Of a DNA stretch of 64,000 nucleotides, positions 54,594 through 63,033 are shown piece by piece. The stretch spans positions 1 to 64,000 of the forward strand of contig NZ_JAMZGM010000001.1 in NCBI RefSeq assembly GCF_024158605.1, in the 5' to 3' direction. How positions within the stretch are numbered: position 1 is the stretch's first letter; each line of letters opens with the position of its first letter. Both the position numbers and the translations under genes were made by a program. The notes beneath the pieces are model-generated. The model saw nothing but the letters and a program-made list of their open reading frames with translations. It did not search any database and was not told the DNA's origin. Origin of the DNA: Sebaldella sp. S0638 (GTDB taxonomy: Bacteria > Fusobacteriota > Fusobacteriia > Fusobacteriales > Leptotrichiaceae).

Positions 54594-56366
54594 ATGAGTG
54601 AAAATACTAACAGCAAAGAATTAAACAAAAATGACCTGCCGGATTCGGATAATGATACTATAAATACAGAAAACAGCAGTGTTTCACCTGAAGATGACAA
54701 AAATACAGAGGGAGACTTTTCTGACGAGAACATTTCTGACAGTAATATAACTGATTTTATGGAGGTTTCCGAAAAAAATAACAGAGAGCGTCTGAAGCAG
54801 ATTATAGCAACACTCGGGAAGCATAAAGCCATAGAAAGTCTTATTACTTCGAAGCATCCTGAGAGAATAAAAGACGCCTTTGAAGAACTCGGCCCTACAT
54901 TTATCAAAATGGGACAGATGCTTTCTACACGTTCTGACCTTATCCCCGAAGCTCTTGCAGAAGAATTCAAAAAACTTCAGGATAATGTAAAAACTGATGA
55001 CTTTTGCGTGGTTAAATCAATTATAGAAAACAGTTTCGGCGTTCCGGTAGATGATATTTTCAAAACTTTTGACGAAACTCCTGTTGCTTCAGCATCAATG
55101 GCTCAGGTACATGCTGCCACACTAAAAGATGGTACTAAAGTAGCTGTTAAGATACAGCACGCAGGGATTAAAAGTATGATGCTAAACGATATAGCACTTT
55201 TTGAAAAAGCACTTCCATTTTTCAAAATAGCACCTACAAGTAAAATCATGGATCCTGTAGCCCTTGTAAAGGAGCTGAAAAAATCTTGTGAAAATGAGCT
55301 GGACTTCACTGTGGAAGCAAAGAATATACATTTATTCTATAAAAATAACAGTAATCTTGACTATATGGAATGTTTGAGAGAATATCCCGAATACGCAAGG
55401 GAAGATATTCTTGTTATGGATTTTGTCAACGGAATAAAAATTACCGAAATTGATGAATTAAAAGCAAAAAATTATGATATTAAAAAAATAGCTCAAAATC
55501 TTGTTAACAATTACATGAAACAGGCTTTTGAAGACGGATTTTTCCATGCTGATCCTCATCCCGGCAATATTGTTGTCCGTGACGGAAAAATAACATTTCT
55601 TGATTTTGGAATGATGGGTGTTATGAGTGACAGTACGCTAAAAAGACTTAATGATCTGCTCTATTCTATATACATAGAAAATACTGAGGAAATGACTAAT
55701 GCTGTATTAAAGCTTTGTATAAAGAAAGGACCTGTTGACAGGGAAAAGCTTAATTCCGAAATAAATGATTTTTATTATACATATATTGATGGTGTTTCTC
55801 TAAAAGACATGAAATTTCATATTGTAATTGCTAAACTCACAGTCATATGTGCTGAAAATAATCTCAGTATACCTGAGGAAGTAACAATGTTTATGAGGGG
55901 ACTTTTGAATATCGTAGGAGTAGTAGAGGCTTTAGACCCTGAAATTACTCTTATTTCAGCTCTAGGTCCTTATATGGAAAAATATATTGCTGAAAAATTT
56001 GATCCTGTAAAAGAAGCAAAAGATTATATAAAAAGTCTCTATGCCCTTGGAAAACTTACTCCCAAGATACCTGTGAAACTGGCTGATGTTCTTGATAAAT
56101 TAAAAGAAGGAACTCTTGAAGTAAAAGTGGAGCATAATCATAATAAGCTGGAAAAGATGTTTGATCAGCTGGATTATATTACTAATAAAATTGTAATAGG
56201 AATGCTTTTATTTGCACTTATTGTAGGTTCTTCAATACTTGCCGATTCGGGAAAACAGAGTGAAACCCAGAGTATAATGTCTATCATTGGTATTATTGGT
56301 TATATTGTGGCGGCGGTTTTTACAGTAATTCTTATTATTTCTCTATTTAGAAATAAGTACAAATAA
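54594..56366 (+). CDS. AarF/UbiB-family atypical kinase
   Basis: 590 residues. An acidic, Ser/Asn-rich N-terminal 60 residues, then the ABC1 core: GPTFIKMGQMLSTRSDLIP (about 98-116, the KxGQ motif), VASASMAQVHAA, VAVKIQHAG with the catalytic Lys, FHADPHPGNIVV (about 316-327) and LDFGMMG as the metal site. Two hydrophobic segments at the end (IGMLLFALIVGSSILA, IIGYIVAAVFTVILIISLF) anchor it. UbiB relatives support quinone lipid handling. Fusobacteria often lack ubiquinone, so the target here is unclear. Confidence 0.93.
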   Translation: MSENTNSKELNKNDLPDSDNDTINTENSSVSPEDDKNTEGDFSDENISDSNITDFMEVSEKNNRERLKQIIATLGKHKAIESLITSKHPERIKDAFEELGPTFIKMGQMLSTRSDLIPEALAEEFKKLQDNVKTDDFCVVKSIIENSFGVPVDDIFKTFDETPVASASMAQVHAATLKDGTKVAVKIQHAGIKSMMLNDIALFEKALPFFKIAPTSKIMDPVALVKELKKSCENELDFTVEAKNIHLFYKNNSNLDYMECLREYPEYAREDILVMDFVNGIKITEIDELKAKNYDIKKIAQNLVNNYMKQAFEDGFFHADPHPGNIVVRDGKITFLDFGMMGVMSDSTLKRLNDLLYSIYIENTEEMTNAVLKLCIKKGPVDREKLNSEINDFYYTYIDGVSLKDMKFHIVIAKLTVICAENNLSIPEEVTMFMRGLLNIVGVVEALDPEITLISALGPYMEKYIAEKFDPVKEAKDYIKSLYALGKLTPKIPVKLADVLDKLKEGTLEVKVEHNHNKLEKMFDQLDYITNKIVIGMLLFALIVGSSILADSGKQSETQSIMSIIGIIGYIVAAVFTVILIISLFRNKYK

Positions 56367-56380
56367 TAAATAAAAGATAA

Positions 56381-56422
56381 AGAAAACGGGATGTATCATT
56401 TTCGATACGATCCCGTTTTTTA
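56381..56422. terminator. Bidirectional terminator
   Basis: AAAACGGGA (56383-56391) pairs with TCCCGTTTTT (56411-56420), with inner TATC/GATA; A/T runs flank both sides. It serves the UbiB-family gene and the thi operon, which converge here. Confidence 0.85.
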
Positions 56423-57214
56423 TATAATTGAAAAAAGATTTGCTGCATTTTGATTGGAAATCTTCATAATTTCCTCTTTGCTCACACCATAAACAGTTTC
56501 CAGAAATTCTGCTGTTTTCTCCACCATCGAAGGAACTCCGGTTTCCCCGCCGTATTCCCACGGACCGTCGCTTTCCAGCGTAATTATCTCCAACGGAATA
56601 TTTTTTACAAAATCCCTGTATTCTTTATTATAAATAACATCAGGAGATATTGACACATTCCAGCCGTTTTGCTCTATCTTTTCAAGAACATGCAGTTCTC
56701 CCTCAAACCAGTGAAACAAAGCTTTTTTTACATTATACTCTTCCAGCTTTCTGACTGCATACTCTCCGCCGTCCTCTATACAATGAAGATTAACAGGAAG
56801 ATCAAGTTCTGCTGCCAGTTTCAGAAATTTCACAAAAATAACTTTTGCTTTTTCCATTATCTCCTCTTTTTCCTTTTCATTGCTTAATTCTAAAAGATTA
56901 AAATACGGAAGCCCGATTTCGCCTATTGCCGATATCTCCGTAAAATTTTCCCTGATCTGTTTCTCTACCTTATCATAATTATCATATTTCTCTGGATATT
57001 CAGGATGAATCCCGAGACAGACCCTGAGATTCGGATATAATTTTTTATATTCCAAAAGTATTTCTCCGCTTTTATAACCTACAGCCACTCCTACCACAAT
57101 ATTTTCCTTTATCTCTTTTTCACGTAATTCGGCAGGCAGCTGTTCAAAATGGCAATGTACGTCTATATTCAAAATAAATCCCTGCTTTCCGGTTTTATTT
57201 ATTTTTCTCCGCAA
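56420..57214 (-). CDS. TatD-family metal-dependent hydrolase
   Basis: About 250-264 residues. All metal ligands are visible: DVHCHF (HxH), GEIGLPY (Glu), NLHCIEDGG and LFHWFEGE (His), and ESDGPWE (Asp). TatD proteins are usually DNases or peptidyl-D-amino-acid-type hydrolases. Both candidate starts are TTG, at 57214 and at 57172; the second follows AGGGA and begins directly at the fold (NIDVHCHFE). It is the last gene of the TPP-riboswitch operon, only a few bases after thiZ, and so may act on a thiamine breakdown product, as the amidohydrolase YlmB does elsewhere. This role is inference. Confidence 0.9.
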   Translation of the reverse strand: MRRKINKTGKQGFILNIDVHCHFEQLPAELREKEIKENIVVGVAVGYKSGEILLEYKKLYPNLRVCLGIHPEYPEKYDNYDKVEKQIRENFTEISAIGEIGLPYFNLLELSNEKEKEEIMEKAKVIFVKFLKLAAELDLPVNLHCIEDGGEYAVRKLEEYNVKKALFHWFEGELHVLEKIEQNGWNVSISPDVIYNKEYRDFVKNIPLEIITLESDGPWEYGGETGVPSMVEKTAEFLETVYGVSKEEIMKISNQNAANLFSII

Positions 57215-57216
57215 AA

Positions 57217-57951
57217 CTAAACCAATAACTCCATTATCCTTTTTTTATACTCCAAAAATTCCCTTTCTAGCAGAACCTCTGTATTTCTCGGTTTAGGCAG
57301 CTTTATTTCCAGCTCGCCTTTTATTACAGCAGGATTTTTACCAAGAACTATTATACGGTCAGACAGATACACAGCTTCATCTATATCATGTGTTATAAAT
57401 AAAACAGTATGTTTATGCTTTTCGCAGACTTCAAGTAAAAATTCCTGCATCTCGCTTCGTGTTATTGCATCTAAAGCACCAAACGGCTCATCCAAAAGCA
57501 TAATATCAGTATCTACCAAAAAAGTCCGAAGAAGTGCCGCTCTCTTTTTCATCCCCCCGCTTAATTCATATGGATACTTATTTTCTTCTCCCAAAAGTTT
57601 GAACTCGGGAAGGAGTTTTCTTACTTTTTCATCTGCTGTTTTTTTATTAATCTTTTCTATTTCCATAGGCAGAACGGCATTTTTATATAGTGTCCTCCAG
57701 TCCATAAGCAGATCATTCTGAGGCATATAAGCCAGTTTTCCCTGATACTTTTCCAGATCAATGCCGTTTATTAATACAGTTCCCGTATAATTCTTTTCAA
57801 GCCCGGTTATTATTTTAAAAATCGTGCTTTTGCCGCAGCCGCTGGGACCTATTAATGTAATAAACTCCCCCGCATTTACATCAAACGAAATCTCAGAAAG
57901 GACTTTTTTCCCGTCATATACCTGTCCGATATTATTCAACGAAATTTTCAT
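57217..57951 (-). CDS. thiZ: Thiamine-precursor ABC transporter ATPase (ThiZ-like)
   Basis: 244 residues. Walker A GPSGCGKST near 36-44, signature LSGGMKKRAALLR near 128-140, Walker B IMLLDEPFGALD and the switch His in FITHDIDEAV. The nitrate/taurine/pyrimidine-precursor subgroup. Sits after thiY by 25 bases. The gene symbol is by context (TPP riboswitch and ThiY-like binding protein). Confidence 0.9.
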   Translation of the reverse strand: MKISLNNIGQVYDGKKVLSEISFDVNAGEFITLIGPSGCGKSTIFKIITGLEKNYTGTVLINGIDLEKYQGKLAYMPQNDLLMDWRTLYKNAVLPMEIEKINKKTADEKVRKLLPEFKLLGEENKYPYELSGGMKKRAALLRTFLVDTDIMLLDEPFGALDAITRSEMQEFLLEVCEKHKHTVLFITHDIDEAVYLSDRIIVLGKNPAVIKGELEIKLPKPRNTEVLLEREFLEYKKRIMELLV

Positions 57952-57976
57952 TTTACTCCTTTAAAACTGATTATTT

Positions 57977-58957
57977 TTATTCTTTTACAAATTCATTGGT
58001 AAATGCTTTTGATATATCAGTTTTTTTATCAATTAATTTATTGTCATAAAGCCAGTTCATATAATTTTCCCATACTTCCGGTTTTTGTTCTCCCCAGTAA
58101 GCCGCATCAGCTTTATATTCTTTAGCAAGAAACTTCTGACTTTCCGTTACCAGCTCCCTGTTTAGTTCAGGAGCATTTTTCATTAGTATTTCTGCTGCTT
58201 CTGAAGGATTTTCCCATGAATACTGGTATCCTTTTTTAGTGGCTTTCATGAATTTTGCCGCAATATCCGGACTTTGTGAAATCATCTTTTCATTGGTAAT
58301 AATTACTGGTGTGTAATAATCAAGATTTTTATTATAATCACTTAATTTTATATAATTCACAGGAATATTTCTTACTTTAGCCTCTATTCCAGTCCATCCT
58401 TCGAATCCCCAGGCAAAATCAATGCTGTTTTCACTTGTAGCAAAAAAGTCAGTATCTCCTGATGTTATTATCTTCACTTTTTCCACATCTCCGCCGTCTT
58501 TATCCATTAAAGCCTTTAATGTAGCCTTTTCTATAGGTGACCCCCATCCGCCGTATCTCTTATTTTCAAAATCCTTCGGTGATTTTATCCCTTTATCTTC
58601 TTTCGCATAAAAACCGCTTGTATTATGCTGTATTACTGCTGCTATTGAAACAACAGGTATATCCTGAAGCCTTGCCAGTGTAACATTTTCCTGATATGAT
58701 ACTCCAAACTGGGCTTTTCCTGAAGCCACCAGCTGGTCGGAAGTCCCGTTACCGGGCTGTATTATTGTTACATCCAGTCCCTCTTCATCATAATATCCCA
58801 GATCTTTAGCCGCATAAAGTCCTGTATGATTAGTATTCGGCGTCCAGTCCAGAACCACTGTAATTTTTGTTTTTTCTTCTCCCTTTGCTTTTTTTGCACT
58901 ATCTCCGCATGATACTGCAAGTATTATTAAAAATATCATCAATAAAATCTTTTTCAT
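57977..58957 (-). CDS. thiY: Thiamine-precursor binding lipoprotein (ThiY-like)
   Basis: 326 residues. Lipobox LAVSC (Cys17) after MKKILLMIFLII, so it is anchored to the membrane. The mature part starts ITVVLDWTPNTNHTGLYAA, the NMT1/THI5 opening, then QPGNGTSDQLVASGKAQFG. Members bind N-formyl-4-amino-5-aminomethyl-2-methylpyrimidine or HMP. It follows the permease gene by 16 bases in the TPP-regulated operon, which supports pyrimidine salvage. Confidence 0.92.
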   Translation of the reverse strand: MKKILLMIFLIILAVSCGDSAKKAKGEEKTKITVVLDWTPNTNHTGLYAAKDLGYYDEEGLDVTIIQPGNGTSDQLVASGKAQFGVSYQENVTLARLQDIPVVSIAAVIQHNTSGFYAKEDKGIKSPKDFENKRYGGWGSPIEKATLKALMDKDGGDVEKVKIITSGDTDFFATSENSIDFAWGFEGWTGIEAKVRNIPVNYIKLSDYNKNLDYYTPVIITNEKMISQSPDIAAKFMKATKKGYQYSWENPSEAAEILMKNAPELNRELVTESQKFLAKEYKADAAYWGEQKPEVWENYMNWLYDNKLIDKKTDISKAFTNEFVKE

Positions 58958-58973
58958 TTTTTACCGCCTATAT

Positions 58974-59738
58974 CTAAATTTTATTATTTTTCCATGGAAT
59001 AAGCTTTTTTTCTGCATATTCCGTAGCCTTAAATACTGCAAGGCTCAGCACTATTATCACAATTATTGAAGCAAACAATGCATCTGTCCTAAAAGAACTG
59101 ATAGATCTTGTCATATAAATCCCCAGTCCTTTTTCCGCGCCGAGCCATTCACCTATAACCGCTCCCATTATACTGTATACTGCACTTATTTTTAGTCCTG
59201 AAAGAAGACTCTGCAGACTCGCCGGGAGTTTCAGCTTAAAAAATATTTGTATTTCGTTTGCTTTCATAGTTTTCATAAGACTTATCAATTCATTATCTAT
59301 GTTATCCAATCCGTCAAGAAAAGATAAAATACATGGAAAAATACACACTGTAAGGACTATTAATATCTTAGGCATTATTCCAAAGCCGAACCATATTAAA
59401 ATAACAGGAGCCACTGCAATAAGCGGTACCATCTGCGATATAAGAATGAGAGGATAAAGTATATTTCTTAGAAGCCTGAAATACCCCAGAAATCCTCCCA
59501 GAACTATCCCTAGTATCACTGCTGCTGCAAACCCTGCCAGTGCTTCTCCGAATGTAATCAATGCATGCTCGCCTAAAATAGATTTATCATTCCAAAGAAC
59601 ACTGATAACATCTGCCGGCGAAGGAAATACATATTTTGGAATATTGAATTTTACTGTTATTACTTGTATTACCACAATCAGTATAAGAAAAAACAATACT
59701 GCCTGAAATTTACTTCCTGTATTTTCCGATTTTTTCAT
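58974..59738 (-). CDS. thiX: Thiamine-precursor ABC transporter permease (ThiX-like)
   Basis: 254 residues with about six hydrophobic segments. The EAA-like loop is KTMKANEIQIFFKLKLPASLQ followed by LLSGLKISAVYSIMGAVIGEW, the usual contact to the ATPase. Start overlaps the end of the thiamine-binding gene by 29 bases with AAGGAG upstream, so the two are coupled. Confidence 0.9.
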   Translation of the reverse strand: MKKSENTGSKFQAVLFFLILIVVIQVITVKFNIPKYVFPSPADVISVLWNDKSILGEHALITFGEALAGFAAAVILGIVLGGFLGYFRLLRNILYPLILISQMVPLIAVAPVILIWFGFGIMPKILIVLTVCIFPCILSFLDGLDNIDNELISLMKTMKANEIQIFFKLKLPASLQSLLSGLKISAVYSIMGAVIGEWLGAEKGLGIYMTRSISSFRTDALFASIIVIIVLSLAVFKATEYAEKKLIPWKNNKI

Positions 59739-59997
59739 CTATAGTAACTCCTTCAGGTTTATAATCAATTTTCACTACCGAACACACCCTGCTTGCCCCG
59801 TATTTCACACATATTTCCTGTGCTTCTTTTACTATCACAAGTATATCATCAAGCTCTCCCTCTATTGTCGTCTCCATAGGCCCTACTTCATATTTTAGAC
59901 CTGATTCCGCTATCCTGTCTATAACTCTGTCTACTACATAATAGATTTCTTCCTCTTTTACCGTAGGAATTACCTGTAAACTTAAATTAACTAACAT
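59710..59997 (-). CDS. Thiamine-binding protein, DUF77/MTH1187 family
   Basis: 95 residues, a small ferredoxin-like fold. It opens MLVNLSLQVIPTVKEEEIYY and has YEVGPMETTIEGELDDILVI near 35-54, the family's core. DUF77/YkoF-like proteins bind thiamine or its pyrimidine and are often found in TPP-regulated operons. First gene after the TPP riboswitch, with AGGAGG upstream. Confidence 0.92.
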   Translation of the reverse strand: MLVNLSLQVIPTVKEEEIYYVVDRVIDRIAESGLKYEVGPMETTIEGELDDILVIVKEAQEICVKYGASRVCSVVKIDYKPEGVTIDEKIGKYRK

Positions 59998-60019
59998 TTT
60001 TACCTCCTGAAAAATTTAT

Positions 60020-60046
60020 AAAAAAAAGACCTTCACAACAAGGTCT
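60020..60046 (-). terminator. TPP-riboswitch terminator
   Basis: AGACCTT/AAGGTCT arms (60027-60033 with 60040-60046) with a run of seven or more T on the minus strand. Lies between the aptamer and the first gene: transcription OFF when TPP is bound. Confidence 0.85.
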
Positions 60047-60069
60047 ACTAAGAAATATCTGAATCTAAA

Positions 60070-60132
60070 CTCCCTTCGCTAGCATTACCTAGAGCAGGTT
60101 AAACGGTATTTCTCAGCATTAAGCACCCGTGT
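60070..60132 (-). ncRNA. TPP riboswitch (THI element)
   Basis: Minus strand: GGGTGC..CTGAGA, then AACCTG, AGGTAATGCTAGCG and GAAGGGA. These are the core THI-box segments in order and at normal spacing (pyrimidine-binding CTGAGA, and the GCTAGCGAAGGGA end). Predicted to start within a few bases of the transcript start at about 60133. Confidence 0.95.
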
Positions 60133-60139
60133 TGACATT

Positions 60140-60168
60140 AGTATATAATATTTTACTGATAATAGCAA
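60140..60168 (-). promoter_or_regulatory. Promoter of the thi operon
   Basis: TTGCTA (60163-60168), 17 bases, TATACT (60140-60145) on the minus strand. Between it and the next promoter on the plus strand (60169-60380) I see no gene. Confidence 0.7.
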
Positions 60169-60380
60169 TACTTTTATATAATTTTATATCTGTACTTTTT
60201 ATTTCACGCCTGAAAACAGATGATTTTTATGTTATGGAGTTAATTTATAACAATTAGATATTTTAATTATATCTTCTGTATTTCAGGTATTTTATGTTCT
60301 TAGTTTATTTATATTTTTTTTATATTTTACACAAATTCTTTCTTTTAAGATGTCCGGACACATTTCAGAATTTTACCGCC

Positions 60381-60409
60381 TTCCTATTTTTTGGCTCTTG
60401 TGCTATACT
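60381..60409 (+). promoter_or_regulatory. Promoter of the DUF2188 gene
   Basis: TTCCTA (60381-60386), 17 bases, TGC-TATACT (60401-60409), an extended -10. A TAGCAG/CTGCTA hairpin (60415-60439) follows at the transcript start. Confidence 0.6.
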
Positions 60410-60464
60410 TGTATTAGCAGGTAATTTCATTTTCTGCTAAGTCTTTATGAAAGGAGATGTATTC

Positions 60465-60674
60465 ATGGGTATAAACCAGTTTGTTATTCTTGAAGACGAA
60501 GAATGGCAGGTTAAGGGTGACGGAAATCTGCAGGCTACAAAAGGCTTCAATACACAGGAAGAAGCTGTAAGTTACGCTAAAGAGATCTCAATATACGAAA
60601 AGTCGGAACTCATTATTCATGATGAAGATGGTGAAATCTGTAAGAAATACAATTACAAGAAAAAACCGCAGTAA
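60465..60674 (+). CDS. DUF2188-like small protein
   Basis: 69 residues from the start at 60465, which follows AAGGAG by 8 bases; the longer frame from 60447 contains that site. Trp in EEWQVKGDGN, then ATKGFNTQEEAVSYAKEIS and ELIIHDEDGEICKKYNY match the DUF2188 pattern (W.VK..G...A...F.T..EA...A.EI....ELIIH..DG.I...Y). Function unknown; single-gene unit. Confidence 0.85.
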   Translation: MGINQFVILEDEEWQVKGDGNLQATKGFNTQEEAVSYAKEISIYEKSELIIHDEDGEICKKYNYKKKPQ

Positions 60675-60717
60675 TCTCCTGAAGATTTAAGCACTTCTCT
60701 GTGGTGAACTTACATTG

Positions 60718-60754
60718 GGGGATTGTATCAATTTTTTTGATACATCCCTTTTAG
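60718..60754 (+). terminator. Terminator of the DUF2188 gene
   Basis: GGGATTGTATCAA pairs with TTGATACATCCC, with one bulged T; TTTT follows on the plus strand. Confidence 0.75.
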
Positions 60755-60943
60755 TTTTAAAATATGAAAAACAGAAACGGAGAGAATATTTTGAAAAAAT
60801 CATATGAAACAGTAATTACAAATAATAAAACAGGTATTTACAGCCTGTCTGTTTTATTTCTGTATAATATTTCAAAAACTAATATTAACAATAAAATTCA
60901 CAGTAACAAATAAACCAATATTTTTTTATAAGGAGAGAGTTTA

Positions 60944-61324
60944 ATGCGTGACAATAATAATCTGAAATTTACGTATTCTCTGTTATATGCAGCAGGAGTC
61001 ATTTCCTGTATACTAATATTTATGTTTTCTTTTATTCCCTCTGTGGTTGTTCTTATTTTTGCCCTTTCGGTAAAATCCAAGCTGCCTTATGAGGACACTC
61101 CCCCGCAGGGGTTGAAAATAATGATTCTTACCAGTTCCGCCCATATTATTTTTTCAGTTTTATTTTTATTTCCGCTGGTATTTGCATTTGTTTTTCCTGA
61201 CAGTATCAGGGTATTTCTTCAATTATCAAGTATTACATTTCATTTTCTTTTTAATATTATAATTTTAATTTTTTATATTATAGGCTTGATATTTGTAAAA
61301 AAAGAATATTATAATGTTGACTGA
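60944..61324 (+). CDS. Small membrane protein of unknown function
   Basis: 126 residues with three or four hydrophobic segments (about 10-42, 57-85, 90-122) and a short charged loop DTPPQ in between. Ribosome site AAGGAGAG. It resembles DUF4064-like four-helix proteins in layout only. No signature residues. The 190 bases before it are AT-rich with no gene I can support. Confidence 0.7.
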   Translation: MRDNNNLKFTYSLLYAAGVISCILIFMFSFIPSVVVLIFALSVKSKLPYEDTPPQGLKIMILTSSAHIIFSVLFLFPLVFAFVFPDSIRVFLQLSSITFHFLFNIIILIFYIIGLIFVKKEYYNVD

Positions 61325-61341
61325 TTCTGAAAATCTATAAT

Positions 61342-61382
61342 AAAAAGCAGAAAATATTCACTGAAATGTTTTCTGCTTTTTT
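61342..61382 (+). terminator. Terminator of the small membrane protein gene
   Basis: AAAAAGCAGAAAA (61342-61354) pairs with TTTTCTGCTTTTTT (61369-61382); T-run on the plus strand. Confidence 0.85.
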
Positions 61383-61433
61383 ATATGTTAATTTTATCCC
61401 CGGAATTTTATAGAAGAAAAACAAACTTCAAAT

Positions 61434-61478
61434 AAAAAACTGTCCGAACTTTATTATCTCATGATGAGTCAGACAGTT
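61434..61478 (-). terminator. Terminator of the glycerol operon
   Basis: AACTGTC.GA (61438-61447) pairs with TCAGACAGTT (61469-61478); T-run on the minus strand from 61434. Confidence 0.75.
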
Positions 61479-61519
61479 ATTTTTATTAATTTTATCAAAA
61501 CATCAGCTTTTTCCAGCCT

Positions 61520-63016
61520 TTATATATTCCAGAAACTCTGTTTTCCCAACTCTGTTTTCCCAACTCTGTTTATACCGCTGTTTTGTACATCTTCATTGCT
61601 GTTTACAGAAATTCCGTATTCTTTCTCAATTATTTCCCGTACCCTTTCTCTGCAAAAACTCCCCTGACACCATCCCATTCCTGCTCTTGTACGTCTTTTT
61701 ACCCCGTCAGTACTTGTTACTCTTATTCCTCTTCTAAGTGAATCCAGTATTGTTTTTTCAGTTACCTGTTCACATCGGCATATTATCTTTTCTTCTGGAA
61801 TTTCACTCTCTAAAAGTCTGTTCACTTCTTGCACGGAGAGCATATCTTCCTTTGTTTTTTTCTTTATCAAAGGCTTTCTGTATGGATTGAAATTATCTTT
61901 TTCCATTAATTCAAAACCGCTGTTTTTTATTATCTCTATTATCACTTCCGCTGCAGCCGGAGAAGATGTCAAGCCCGGAGACTGTATTCCTGCTGCGTTT
62001 ATAAAGCCTTTGGATTCAGTTTCCTCTATTATGAAATCTCCTGTGTCCGCCGCTGCCCTCAAGCCTGAAAATGTTCTGATAAAAGTTTTCAAATCAAACT
62101 CTTTTGTTACATGTTCCGCCCTTTTCAAAATCTGTTCAAGATTTTCTTTTTCTGTTCCTGTATCTTCACGCCCTGAATCATTCTGCGCATCAGGTCCAAT
62201 TAAGAGATTCCCATGATAGGTGCTTGTTACCAGCACACCTTTCCCTAGTTTTGAAGGTGTTTGAAAAATAACATTATTTAATATATTTCCTGTATCTCTG
62301 GCAAACAAAATATACTCCCCTTTTCTGGGATTTATCGTAAAATTTTTTTTATTCACCGTTTCAGAAATAACATCACTGTATATCCCGGCTGCATTAATTA
62401 CATATCTTGTACTGACAGTATTATTCTCTGCTCTGCCGTTAATATTTTCTTCATATGTTACATTATAATTATAATCTCCGCATTTTTTTATATCTGTAAC
62501 CTTTGAATTCAATTTTAGAACTGTACCGTTTTCCACTGCATTCTCTGCAAGCGCTATGGCAAATTCATAAGGCGAACAGACTCCGGCTCCCTCACAATAT
62601 AAGGCATATTTTATTTCAGGATTTAATGCAGGCTCCATTTCCAGTATTTCTTTCTGTTCTAGAATTCTTATATCATCTACACCATTTTTCAACCCGTTTT
62701 CATATATATTATAAAGTGTTTCCCTGTCCTCTTCATTAAAACCAACCACAAGAGAACCTGTTTTTCTGTATCCGAAATTCAACTCTGAATTATATTTCTC
62801 AAAAGACAGGCGCCCTTTATAACAAAGCTTTGATTTCAGCGTACCGTGTTTATCATCATAACCGCCGTGTACTATGGCACTGTTTGCCTTGGTTGCTCCC
62901 ATGGAAACATCATTTTCTTTTTCTGCCAGAAGTATTTTGACCTTATATCTGCTTAGTTCTCTTGCTATAATTGTTCCAGTGATTCCGGCACCTATAATAA
63001 CAAAATCATATATCAT
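61520..63016 (-). CDS. FAD-dependent oxidoreductase, GlpA-like with BFD-type Fe-S domain
   Basis: About 498 residues from the ATG at 63016, with GGGAG upstream (the longer frame to 63085 overlaps glpK). Dinucleotide fold IIGAGITGTIIARELS near 7-22, then GATKANSAIVHGGYD, FSGLRAAAD and INAAGIQSPGLTSSP near the FAD. The C-terminal part has Cys-x-Cys (ICRCEQVTE) and WCQGSFC, a BFD-like 2Fe-2S site. Layout matches anaerobic GlpA-like glycerol-3-phosphate dehydrogenase. The usual partners (a second flavoprotein and a small DUF1667 protein) do not follow, since a terminator closes the operon. A 14-base direct repeat lies in its last codons. Confidence 0.88.
   Translation of the reverse strand: MIYDFVIIGAGITGTIIARELSRYKVKILLAEKENDVSMGATKANSAIVHGGYDDKHGTLKSKLCYKGRLSFEKYNSELNFGYRKTGSLVVGFNEEDRETLYNIYENGLKNGVDDIRILEQKEILEMEPALNPEIKYALYCEGAGVCSPYEFAIALAENAVENGTVLKLNSKVTDIKKCGDYNYNVTYEENINGRAENNTVSTRYVINAAGIYSDVISETVNKKNFTINPRKGEYILFARDTGNILNNVIFQTPSKLGKGVLVTSTYHGNLLIGPDAQNDSGREDTGTEKENLEQILKRAEHVTKEFDLKTFIRTFSGLRAAADTGDFIIEETESKGFINAAGIQSPGLTSSPAAAEVIIEIIKNSGFELMEKDNFNPYRKPLIKKKTKEDMLSVQEVNRLLESEIPEEKIICRCEQVTEKTILDSLRRGIRVTSTDGVKRRTRAGMGWCQGSFCRERVREIIEKEYGISVNSNEDVQNSGINRVGKTELGKQSFWNI
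61534..61571. repeat. 14-base tandem repeat at the 3' end of the GlpA-like gene
   Basis: AACTCTGTTTTCCC occurs twice in a row plus a third partial copy of 10 bases. The unit is not a multiple of three, so a change in copy number would shift the frame of the last residues. Confidence 0.8.
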
Positions 63017-63033
63017 TGCAGTTCTCCCGTATT

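Noticed and set aside
60791-60913. TTG-started ORF of 40 codons with GGAGA upstream
   Set aside because: No promoter between it and the preceding terminator, no recognisable protein features, and it overlaps what looks like the leader of the next gene.
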